NCBI GenBank assembly: GCA_947630675.1
Contig: CANRIN010000006.1
Coordinates: 1 to 52,091 of the forward strand
DNA length: 52,091 bases
Origin: an uncultured Clostridia bacterium
GTDB taxonomy: Bacteria > Bacillota > Clostridia > Oscillospirales > JAAYOS01
Direction: 5' to 3'
Below, one piece after another: positions 9,902 to 19,489 of the stretch. A program made the position numbers and the translations under genes. Positions within the stretch are counted from its first letter, which is position 1. Every line of letters begins with the position of its first letter. The notes under the pieces were generated by a model that ran no database searches, was not told the origin of the DNA, and saw only the letters and a program-made list of their open reading frames with translations.

Positions 9902-9918
9902 TAAAGGGGGAAATTCTC

Positions 9919-10656
9919 ATGGCAGAGAAGCAGACAGCGGGGCATGACGTACTCGGCGGCCTCGCGCCGCAGTTCGCGCACCTCAACGATGATGTGCTCT
10001 TCGGCGAGGTCTGGGCGCGGGAGGACAAGCTCTCCGCGCGGGACAGGAGCCTCGTCACCATCGCGGCGCTGTTTTCGGCGGGTCTATACCCGCAGCTCAA
10101 GAGCCACCTCGCGCTCGGCAAGGCACACGGCGTCACCAAAACCGAGGCGGTGGAGCTCGTCACACAGCTGGCATTCTACTGCGGCTGGCCGAAGGCGTGG
10201 AGCACGTTCCCGATGATAGCGGAGATATACGGCGAGGATGAGGGCGCTCCGGCAAAGGAGCTCTCCGTCTTCCCGATAGGGCAGAAGAACGAGGCGTTCG
10301 CGCAGTATTTCATCGGGCAGAGCTACCTTGCGCCGGTGTCCATGTCGCAGGTGCCGGTGTTCAATGTGACCTTTGAACCCGCCTGCCGAAACAACTGGCA
10401 CATCCACCACGCGGCGAGCGGCGGCGGGCAGATGCTCATCTGCGTCGCCGGACGCGGCTGGTATCAGGAGGAGGGCAAGGAGCCGCAGGAGCTCCATCCC
10501 GGAGACGTCGTGAACATTCCCGCAAACGTCAAGCACTGGCACGGTGCGGCGAAGGACTGCTGGTTCCAGCACCTCGCCATAGAGGGCCCCGGCGAGGGCG
10601 GCGGCACCGAGTGGTGCGAAGCCGTCACCGACGACGTCTACTGCAAGCTGGCGTAA
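9919..10656 (+). CDS. Carboxymuconolactone decarboxylase-like/cupin fusion
   Basis: CMD motif LSARDRSLVTIAALFSAGLYPQLKSHLALGKAHG followed by cupin WHIHHAASGGGQMLICVAGRGWYQEEGK...LHPGDVVNIPANVKHWHG. Confidence 0.88.
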   Translation: MAEKQTAGHDVLGGLAPQFAHLNDDVLFGEVWAREDKLSARDRSLVTIAALFSAGLYPQLKSHLALGKAHGVTKTEAVELVTQLAFYCGWPKAWSTFPMIAEIYGEDEGAPAKELSVFPIGQKNEAFAQYFIGQSYLAPVSMSQVPVFNVTFEPACRNNWHIHHAASGGGQMLICVAGRGWYQEEGKEPQELHPGDVVNIPANVKHWHGAAKDCWFQHLAIEGPGEGGGTEWCEAVTDDVYCKLA

Positions 10657-10678
10657 AGCTGTAATTTGTTGGATAGGG

Positions 10679-10721
10679 AACCCACCCGGAAAAGCAGGTA
10701 TGCTTTTCCGGGTGGGTTTTT
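10679..10721 (+). terminator. Rho-independent terminator
   Basis: AACCCACCCGGAAAAGCA-ggta-TGCTTTTCCGGGTGGGTTTTT. Confidence 0.9.
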
Positions 10722-11053
10722 GTTCTTATGGTGCCGGGGATTACATGAGACAGCGGCGCTTCAGCTCATTTCTTCTTGTTGATTTGCAAAATGGCACAAA
10801 GGAAGTGTTGCGTCTTTGGCGATTACACGCTATACTATTATCATAAATTGTTACTAATTGGCAATAAGAAAGCGATTTGTCGTGATAGATAATGTGAAAG
10901 TATAGTAGGTACCACGAATAATCACTTGATTGGTGGTAAATAAACCTGCATATGTTCATATTGTATCGTCGAAACTGTTAGCTGCCTTGGCAAAGGGCAA
11001 TATAAATTCAAGTAAAATGTGTATAAAGCAACCTGATTATAGGAGGAAATGTT

Positions 11054-11155
11054 GTGGCTACAATTACAGCAATTAAAGAGCGCATAGCTCAGCTGAATCC
11101 CGCCGGTTTTCAGATCCTTTGCGACGCTTATTTATCACGCGAAGGCTATCTTTAA
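11054..11155 (+). pseudogene. 34-codon 5' remnant of a larger gene, possibly nuclease/STAND-NTPase-like N-terminus
   Basis: AGGAGGAAAT RBS + GTG start; VATITAIKERIAQLNPAGFQILCDAYLSREGYL then stop. Confidence 0.45.
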
Positions 11156-11220
11156 TTGAGACTTTTCCTTCCGAAATCATCTCATCTTCACTATAGACAT
11201 AAACCTCATGCTTTTTAGAA

Positions 11221-11571
11221 TTGTTTTCGCTGGAAACAACGGTTGCAGTAAAGCTCGATGCCATCCTGTCCCTGATGGAGTTCTCCAGCCGGATGAAAGA
11301 TTATTACGACCTATATTACCTCGCAAATAAGTTTGATTTCGACGGTGCACCGCTGACGGAAGCACTGAAAAAGACCTTGGAAAACCGTGGACACCATTTC
11401 ACCGCGGAGCAGTTCGAGCAGGTCATGACCTTCGGCAGCGACGCAGAAATGCAGAAGAAATGGAAAGCGTTCTGTCGAAAGATTGATACCAAGACCGATG
11501 ATTTCGACACAGTGCTGAGAACGATCAAAGCGTCTTTTGACCGGGCCGTATATGGCAGCGGTAGAAAATAA
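11221..11571 (+). pseudogene. C-terminal fragment of AbiEii/AbiGii-like nucleotidyltransferase toxin
   Basis: KLDAILSLMEFSSRMKDYYDLYYLANKFDFDGAPLTEALKKTLENRG resembles the AbiEii C-terminal half; N-terminal catalytic part absent. Confidence 0.65.
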
Positions 11572-11734
11572 AGAATTTGCTGATAGTTGGTCTGCTTCCA
11601 ACGGAAAGTGGAATCCAAACGTAGGAATAAAAGAATGATTAGAACTGATATGATTTCAACGATCGGCAGAGCATATCTTACGCGCAATATTGAAAACGAC
11701 GAATATTGATTGCGCCAATAAGAAGGGAAAAACT

Positions 11735-12448
11735 ATGGCAGGCGAACACATATGGCAACTTCCAATGCTTAGAGGCAAGAATCTTTGCCCAGTATGCGGC
11801 AAAGATGTTTTCGAACATAAGTTGTATTCAATTGCCATTACTTATCCAAATCACATAACGAAATTTCATGAATGCGATGTGCTTTACTGTGCAAACTGTG
11901 ACATTCCCCTAGCGGATGGCAGTGTGGGAAAACAGATTTTCAAGGATACCGGCGCACATATCAGTATTTTCTTGCCCAAGAAACATTGCTCCGTACTGTC
12001 CGTGCGCAACCGGATGCACTATCGAAAGCAAAAAACCACACCGCCCGTTCACCCGCGCGAGCACGACTTTCCTTTTGAATTGGTCGGAAATTATTATTCA
12101 ATTTGGAAATTATCAAAAGCGATTTGTGAGCTTCCTCACGGAGTATCAACCTGTCCAAAATGTCATGAAAAATTGGTGGACGACTATACGCTTATTCCGG
12201 TGAATGACAATACGAAAGCGAAGATTCCGGGCAGACTGTGTCCTGTCTGCAAAACCATTTATGTTTCAGATGCGGCTCAAATTGCGCAAATCATGCGTGA
12301 TAACCCACTCAGTAAGGGCTTTACATTAAATGGCCATGAACTATGGGATGCTGCACAGAAGGAAAAAGAACATCGCCAAAAAGCCAAAGAACAGAAATTG
12401 TTTTTTCCAGAAAGGAAAGACTGTCGAAAGTTCCCGGTGCTGTTGTGA
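11735..12448 (+). CDS. Hypothetical protein with several CxxC zinc-ribbon-like motifs
   Basis: CPVCGKD, CANCDIP, CPKCHEK, CPVCKTI; ATG 11735 preceded by AGAAGGG. Confidence 0.75.
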   Translation: MAGEHIWQLPMLRGKNLCPVCGKDVFEHKLYSIAITYPNHITKFHECDVLYCANCDIPLADGSVGKQIFKDTGAHISIFLPKKHCSVLSVRNRMHYRKQKTTPPVHPREHDFPFELVGNYYSIWKLSKAICELPHGVSTCPKCHEKLVDDYTLIPVNDNTKAKIPGRLCPVCKTIYVSDAAQIAQIMRDNPLSKGFTLNGHELWDAAQKEKEHRQKAKEQKLFFPERKDCRKFPVLL

Positions 12449-13230
12449 TGATCTGCACTAAATTTCAGGATCAACCTGTAAAAGAGTATATTATCACAAC
12501 CTGTAAGGAGGACATGAAAGACCAAGCGATATATCACTATGCCTCCGCTGATGGACGAGAACTTCTAAGCGCAGCGTTTGCACCGACACGGTCCAAGAAA
12601 GGCTCACTGCAAGGACGCAGTTTTAGAGTGACGGCAACTGTTTCCGCAGATCGTTACTCAAACGAGTACTTCGAGCAATTGCTTCCGGTAAAACTTAAAA
12701 TTCAAACGGGCGGTGGTTTTTATTCTTCTGTCAGGAATAAACAGTACGAGATTGTTGACCTTTTGCTGTATTCTCCGTTTGCCGGCCGACATGAAATAAT
12801 TCGCGCTACACTCGACAAGGAATCAGAATATTGCTTCAGCGACATCCGTCTGTACCGACAATTCGTTAGCCAGTACGGAAATCCGGGCATCCCGCTACTC
12901 TTCGGATCCTTGGACTCCAACAACGGCAACGATTGGAACCTGCGAGCAGAGTCAATTCTTAAGCAATTTGGCTATAGCGTCGCAAAATCAGATCATCTAT
13001 CCGCGGCCAAGCGTCAGAGCATATTATCAGAAGTAATTGACTTGGAGATATTGGATATACCTAAAATTATTTCTTATCTCGATTTCTTTTGCAATAGTCA
13101 TCATGCAGATAAATACTCCCTTAATCGGTTGCGGTGGCTCGAAGACAGAAAGTTTGTTGAGAACTATAAATCCAACCCCGAACGTTTTTTGATCGCACAG
13201 CCAAAAGCAAGAAATAGCAGAAAGTCATAG
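12448..13230 (+). CDS. Hypothetical protein, coupled to the preceding gene
   Basis: TGATG stop/start overlap at 12446-12450; ORF stays open back to 12343 in the same frame. Confidence 0.65.
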   Translation: MICTKFQDQPVKEYIITTCKEDMKDQAIYHYASADGRELLSAAFAPTRSKKGSLQGRSFRVTATVSADRYSNEYFEQLLPVKLKIQTGGGFYSSVRNKQYEIVDLLLYSPFAGRHEIIRATLDKESEYCFSDIRLYRQFVSQYGNPGIPLLFGSLDSNNGNDWNLRAESILKQFGYSVAKSDHLSAAKRQSILSEVIDLEILDIPKIISYLDFFCNSHHADKYSLNRLRWLEDRKFVENYKSNPERFLIAQPKARNSRKS

Positions 13231-13571
13231 AACGGCTCACCGTCTGGATCGCAAATAAACGGTAGTCAAAAATGTTGCTGCACATTCTGTGCAAAAAACA
13301 AGTTTTCTCTCAAAGTGTCTGTTGCAGAAAAGCATCTATGCCAGAAGTGGAATTACGATTCACTTTAGACTAAACGCTGTATCAGACTCACAAGCTTTTG
13401 CGCTTGGCCTCGAAAGCTTGACTAAGTACGAATGGACGCTTGAGGCCAGGGAGGAATACGGCCGCTGCACCAAGTACGGCGGCGATGGGCCAAGGTCCCC
13501 TCGCAGGAGTTGAGCGATGCTCTGGTGGACGCCCTCCGGGACAAGCTGGACACAGACGAATAGACAAAAAA

Positions 13572-13601
13572 GCCCTTACCGACGCTGCCATCGGTAAGGG
13601 C
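13572..13601. terminator. Hairpin, probable terminator
   Basis: GCCCTTACCGA-cgctgcca-TCGGTAAGGGC with A-run on the left (T-run on the minus strand). Confidence 0.6.
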
Positions 13602-14614
13602 ATTCAAATATGGATTTTGTCACCTGGAAACCGCAAAAGAACACTTTTTACCTGCAATCCACCGGGGATGCAGAATGAAGCGGTTTGAGGGGAGCGTTAT
13701 CAAATCGTTATCACGGGAGGGCCTTGAAATCCCGGAACCCTTGCGCTGCAACGGGTCCGGGGTTTCAGATTTGTCATGGTCCTTTCATTTTTTGAAAAAA
13801 CCTCGTTCCATTGCGCGTCGTCATCAACAAAATTTCATAGCGGCTGCCAAGCTTTTGCTGGCGTCAAAAGTGCCTTTTTTGTCGGCGTCAAAGCCCGTTG
13901 TCGGCATCAACGAGGCAAAAAAATTGACCCCGGCAACAAGCGTTGCTGAGGCCATACGCCTTGCGGCGGTACGTCGATTTTTGAAAAATCGGGGGTGCAA
14001 GGACATAGTGGCCTCAAGGAGAGTATACCACCCTCCAAGACATTGTGCAAGCCCGAAGTTAGAGGACCCACCGATTTTCTTTTTTCCGCTGATGGCGCAG
14101 GGGTTGATATGAACCGGAAAGGTCACACTCCGGCAAAGCACTGCGGCTCTGTGCGCCGCGTCGTGTTGCTGAGAAAGCTGTCGCTGTTCGGCGGCGGCTT
14201 TCTTCTTTGTAAGCTGGTCCTTCTGCAGAGGTCTTCGATGGTTTGCGGATTTGGCGAAATTATTTGAAAATATTTTTGAAATCGCTCATATATAGGTCAT
14301 TTTATTTTACAAGTCAATTCAAAAGTGCTACAATAAGAGTGTAAAGAAAAGCGTTGCTTCTCCGTCCCGGGACAAGCATCAGCTCCGCCCGAATATGCGC
14401 TCTTTTCTCGCAAAAAACGACCGCTCTCGACCATAAGCCACCCCCGAGGGACTGTGCTTCTCGGATGACGCTGTTTACTACATACCTTTGGCTTTGGTCA
14501 GAGTGCGGATGACACGGGCCGGCGCTGGCTGCAGCGAAAAGCATCGCCGTACTTAAACGATAACCAACTCAGAGGCGCCTACGGCGCAGCATTATATCAT
14601 ATCAGGAGGCAACA

Positions 14615-15217
14615 TTGGAAAATCTAACACGAATTAACAGCTCACCCTATCCGCACAATCTGATTTCGATGATTCTCTACCCGGAGCGCAAAGCCGCTAT
14701 TGAGGACACGACAGTCTACTCCGACGACCAAATCGCAGGTCTGAACTATCTGCTTGAAAACGCCATTACGGACAGGCTAAAAAGGATGATACTTCTCTGG
14801 ACCCGCGATGGGCTCTCGCTCTTAGACATTGGCGAATTCTTCGGAGTCACACGTCAGAACATATTTGCCCGTATCTCTTCCGCTCTGCGAGAACTGCGTA
14901 AACCGGAAAATCTGATATTTCTCCGGGAAGGGTACAAAGCCGGTATGCGCAACTACGAGACGGTTCACGCGGACGAGATAGCCTTGGCAAAGGCCATTGC
15001 AGAAGACCCCAGAGAAAGCCCGCTTCAAACTCTGATTGATTACGGCCTCACGATGCGGTCCTACCATGTGCTTTCTCATGCCGGTCTTAAAACTGTCCGC
15101 GAGGTAATGCGAATGGGCCCCTATACGATGTCGAAATTGAGCGGCTGCGGGGCCGCCGGACTTAGGAACATAAGAAGCACTCTGCAGGAGTTCCGGGAAG
15201 TTAATGGGCTGGTTTGA
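14615..15217 (+). CDS. Sigma region-4-like HTH plus RNAP alpha-CTD-like protein
   Basis: TTG start with AGGAGG; SLLDIGEFFGVTRQNIFARISSALRELR (HTH) and TLIDYGLTMRSYHVLSHAGLKTVREVMRMGPYTMSKLSGCGAAGLRNI (alpha-CTD-like). Confidence 0.7.
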   Translation: MENLTRINSSPYPHNLISMILYPERKAAIEDTTVYSDDQIAGLNYLLENAITDRLKRMILLWTRDGLSLLDIGEFFGVTRQNIFARISSALRELRKPENLIFLREGYKAGMRNYETVHADEIALAKAIAEDPRESPLQTLIDYGLTMRSYHVLSHAGLKTVREVMRMGPYTMSKLSGCGAAGLRNIRSTLQEFREVNGLV

Positions 15218-15316
15218 GGCTTCGTGCTGTGGCACTTCTGTGTCCTCGCACGCTTCTCCGGTCAGAACCACTTGACGGCTTTTTAACATTGATAAGAAGG
15301 TGTATCCGCTACGCGA

Positions 15317-15345
15317 TCCCCCGGCAAGTTTGCCGGGGGATTTTT
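15317..15345 (+). terminator. Rho-independent terminator
   Basis: TCCCCCGGCAA-gt-TTGCCGGGGGATTTTT. Confidence 0.85.
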
Positions 15346-15483
15346 GCTGTGCAAAGCAGCATGCAGGCTACAAGTGTTTTGCCCGCGATATATGTGGTAG
15401 AACTGGAACACAGAAGTGTGTACATCTGCGATTTGGCAAATTATTCATATTTCAGCTCCTGAACTTTTTTAGATATTGCCCAC

Positions 15484-15577
15484 TTGAATTTGCTGCGGAT
15501 TTCGATTACAATATAATAACAACGTGTGGCGTTTCAACTGCGTAAATCCGGTTGGAAAGCCACACGTTTTTTATTTT
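15484..15577 (+). promoter_or_regulatory. Promoter plus immediate terminator-like hairpin (candidate attenuated leader or sRNA)
   Basis: TTGAAT-N17-TACAAT (15484-15512); AACGTGTGGC-g-TTTCAAC-loop-GTTGGAAA-GCCACACGTT (15521-15568) then TTTTTTATTTT. Confidence 0.6.
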
Positions 15578-15869
15578 ACGTCGTGAATAGGAGCAAATCA
15601 AATGGCACTAATGAGGACCGCTTGTATCAGTCAGATACTCTACTTTATGTTCAAGGATTATCCCGGATACGGTTTGCGCAATGAAGTCGGTTAAAGAAGG
15701 AGCGCCGGACACAAAGCCTCTCCGGATAAAAAATCGAACGACGTTCAAAATCGTCAGTGAAAAATCCGGTCGGATGGTTCCGTCATGATCAAAACCATTA
15801 AACAATACAGCACAAACTCTGTAGGCGATTATTGAGATCGATAAACAGAATAATATTGCAATAATGTAC

Positions 15870-15911
15870 AGCGTGTGGCCATCGGCATAAATCCAGCTGA
15901 AGCTGCACGCT
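15870..15911 (+). promoter_or_regulatory. Second hairpin of the same architecture just upstream of the MATE gene
   Basis: AGCGTGTGGC-ca-TCGGC-ataaatcca-GCTGA-a-GCTGCACGCT with GU pairs. Confidence 0.5.
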
Positions 15912-15941
15912 TTGCTGATGTTATGAAAGGATGTAGTTCTT

Positions 15942-17351
15942 ATGGAAGAAAACACAAATCAGTTTCTTGGGGAAGAGCATATCGGCAAACTGATGCGGAA
16001 ATATGCACTTCCCTGCACTATCTCACTTTTGGTAGGTGCCCTTTATAATATTGTGGACCAGATTTTTATTGCAAATGCTTCTTATCTCGGTTCTTACGGA
16101 AATGCGGCAAATACGGTCGTTTTCCCACTGACAGTTATCGCGCTTGCTATCGCCGTCATGATTGGCGACGGCTGCTGCGCATTTGTGAGTCTCTGTCTCG
16201 GTATGGAACGCCCGGAGGCAGCCAGAAAGAGCGTCGGTAATTCCGTTGTTATGATAATTGTCTGCGGGCTGGTGCTTTGTGCGGTCTATCTTATTTTCAG
16301 CAATCCGATCGTCGCTATGTTCGGCGGAACCGTTAATGCAGAAACCTTCCGCTATTCAAAGGAATATTTCTTTTACATCACGCTCGGGATTCCGTTTTAT
16401 ATGTTTGGTCAGGCGCTGAATCCCATTATCAGGGCAGATGGCAGTCCCCGCTTTGCAATGGTTTCTACGCTGGCCGGCGCCGTCATCAATATCATCCTCG
16501 ATCCGATTTTCATTTTCATCTTTAAGTGGGGTATGATGGGGGCCGCCGTGGCAACCGTTCTCGGGCAGATCGTAACCGCTGTTCTCGCGGTTCGGTACAT
16601 TATGCACATGAAACTGGTGAAACCGGCAAAGTCTGACCTTAAGATGGACGGTATTATTTGCCGGAAAACACTCGTACTTGGCATAACCAGCTTCCTGTCA
16701 CAGATTTCTCTGGTTGCTGCAATGGCCGCAATCAATAATATGATCAGGAAATATGGCGCGCTTGATACGATTTTCGGGCAGGAGCAGTATGCGCAGATCC
16801 CGATGGCGGTGGTCGGAATTGTCATGAAATTCTTTCAAATCGTCATATCTATCGTCGTCGGTATGGCCGCCGGCTGTATTCCCGTTGTCGGATTTAATAT
16901 GGGCGCCGGAAAGAGGCACCGCGTCAGAGAGCTTTTTACCAAACTGCTGATTGCGGAGGCGGCAGTCGGGGCCGCGGCACTTATCATTGTAGAAATTCTT
17001 CCGCAGCAGTTGATCCATATCTTCGGTGCGGCAAATGAAAGTGCCTACTATACAAATTTTGCAGTCAAGGCATTCCGCATTTATCTGTGCATGATAATAT
17101 TTGCCTGTGTGAATAAAGCGTGTTTTATATTCCTTCAGGCGATGGGGAAAGCAGTATCTTCTACTGTTTTATCGATGATTCGAGAAATCGTTTTCGGAGT
17201 AGGTTTCGCTCTGTTGCTGCCTGTTTTCTTCGGACTTGACGGTGTTCTGTATTCCATGCCTTTTTCCGACATTTTGACTTTCGTGATTGCTGTCTGCTTG
17301 ATTGCAAAGACATATAAAGAATTACGTCGGGAGGTATCGGAAAACGCTTAA
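15942..17351 (+). CDS. MATE family multidrug efflux transporter
   Basis: 12-TM-like ORF; LMRKYALPCTISLLVGALYNIVDQIFIA, FGQALNPIIRADGSPRFAM, GCIPVVGFNMGAGK. Confidence 0.93.
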   Translation: MEENTNQFLGEEHIGKLMRKYALPCTISLLVGALYNIVDQIFIANASYLGSYGNAANTVVFPLTVIALAIAVMIGDGCCAFVSLCLGMERPEAARKSVGNSVVMIIVCGLVLCAVYLIFSNPIVAMFGGTVNAETFRYSKEYFFYITLGIPFYMFGQALNPIIRADGSPRFAMVSTLAGAVINIILDPIFIFIFKWGMMGAAVATVLGQIVTAVLAVRYIMHMKLVKPAKSDLKMDGIICRKTLVLGITSFLSQISLVAAMAAINNMIRKYGALDTIFGQEQYAQIPMAVVGIVMKFFQIVISIVVGMAAGCIPVVGFNMGAGKRHRVRELFTKLLIAEAAVGAAALIIVEILPQQLIHIFGAANESAYYTNFAVKAFRIYLCMIIFACVNKACFIFLQAMGKAVSSTVLSMIREIVFGVGFALLLPVFFGLDGVLYSMPFSDILTFVIAVCLIAKTYKELRREVSENA

Positions 17352-17455
17352 TGCGTAGTTTGTGGCTGCTTCAGAATCATCTCCAACTGCAAGTAACGGT
17401 GAATCTCGCCGCCGGATAGCTGAACTCGGACATCAGACCGTGTTGGCCAGCCGAA

Positions 17456-17497
17456 GCAACAAGCCGGACGGGACGAAAGTCCCGCCCGGCTTGTTGC
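17456..17497. terminator. Strong hairpin terminator
   Basis: GCAACAAGCCGGACGGGAC-gaaa-GTCCCGCCCGGCTTGTTGC. Confidence 0.75.
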
Positions 17498-17569
17498 ATT
17501 GCAAACGGTTCTTTTGTAGGCATCCCGTTTCACTCCCTTCTCTAGTTGTTTCAACGGATTAGTAATACC

Positions 17570-17788
17570 TCAGATGACTTCGTTGAAGTGCTCCTGAGTA
17601 GTTTGGAGCTGCTTTTGCAGTATCTCCCGCCACCAGTGATAGTGAATCTCACCGCTTCCCTTGGACACCTTTGTGCGGAGGACCGTACCGTCTTCCAGCA
17701 CCTTTCGGTAGAAGCAGCTGTCTGTGTCCTTGTACAGCTCCCAACCGTCCCGCTCGCAATAATTCCTTAAATCCTTCCATCTCGGCAT
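17570..17788 (-). CDS. Small HicA-like putative toxin
   Basis: 72 aa; WELYKDTDSCFYRKVLEDGTVLRTKVSKGSGEIHYHWWREILQKQL; overlaps the 3' end of the upstream gene. Confidence 0.6.
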   Translation of the reverse strand: MPRWKDLRNYCERDGWELYKDTDSCFYRKVLEDGTVLRTKVSKGSGEIHYHWWREILQKQLQTTQEHFNEVI

Positions 17789-18198
17789 ACTATTGCGTCC
17801 TCCAATTCTTCCGGAGATTTCGCAATGAGAGCCTTGATTACATAAGGAAGGTGGCCTCTGCGATTCGGCGCGCGGCTGTACAGCTCAAACTCTTGGTAGT
17901 ACTCTTCAGCATATTCCACGATATCACGAGCGAGCTTGGCTTTAGCCGCCTGCAGGTCTTCGCCGTTTGCAGCCAGGTCCAAAGCGTACAGCGACAGAGT
18001 AACACTCCCGTCCTCCTCTGTATACTGCTCCGCATCGAAGGTTATATCTCCTACAATCTGCGCCATGGTTTCATCAGAGCACAGGACCATGCGGTCTCTG
18101 GTTCTCTTGATAAATACGGGTTTTCTGCGAACAACGGAGTCAATGACGCTGCTCCATTCTTTTCTCACGTCGCTTGAACTCATAGTGAACATATCCAT
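17767..18198 (-). CDS. Phd/YefM-like putative antitoxin with extended C-terminus
   Basis: FTMSSSDVRKEWSSVIDSVVRRKPVFIKRTRDRMVLCSDETM; RBS AAGAGGTG; exact start (18198 or 18192) uncertain. Confidence 0.6.
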   Translation of the reverse strand: MDMFTMSSSDVRKEWSSVIDSVVRRKPVFIKRTRDRMVLCSDETMAQIVGDITFDAEQYTEEDGSVTLSLYALDLAANGEDLQAAKAKLARDIVEYAEEYYQEFELYSRAPNRRGHLPYVIKALIAKSPEELEDAIVCRDGRI

Positions 18199-18390
18199 CA
18201 CCTCTTGCACTCCCCAATATAACACGAAACGTACAACTTGTCAATATAGTACGCTTTAGTATATGCCGTCAGTGGTGGAGTATGCAGGCAGAGCGTATCC
18301 TATTGAATTCAAATGTGGCTAAAAGGATAATAAATCAGAAAGGAAACATTTTGCTGTATCCCCGGCACTTGCAAGCCTAAAGAAACCTTA

Positions 18391-18418
18391 GGAGCGGACA
18401 TCAAACGATGCCCGCTCC
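18391..18418 (-). terminator. Hairpin downstream of the aldo/keto reductase operon
   Basis: GGAGCGGACATC-aaac-GATGCCCGCTCC. Confidence 0.6.
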
Positions 18419-18445
18419 CGTGTACTCCGGTCCGCCGGTTTCAAA

Positions 18446-19489
<1,044 letters not shown>

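Noticed and set aside
11073-11264. 63-aa minus ORF between the two broken defence-gene fragments
   Set aside because: Too short, overlaps both fragments, no recognised domain.
13675-14141. 145-aa (+) and 105-aa (-) ORFs in the decayed region
   Set aside because: Mutually overlapping, no RBS or motif I could support; left as unexplained sequence.
15608-15955. 115-aa minus ORF upstream of the first MATE gene
   Set aside because: Overlaps MATE start and leader; no motif or clear RBS.
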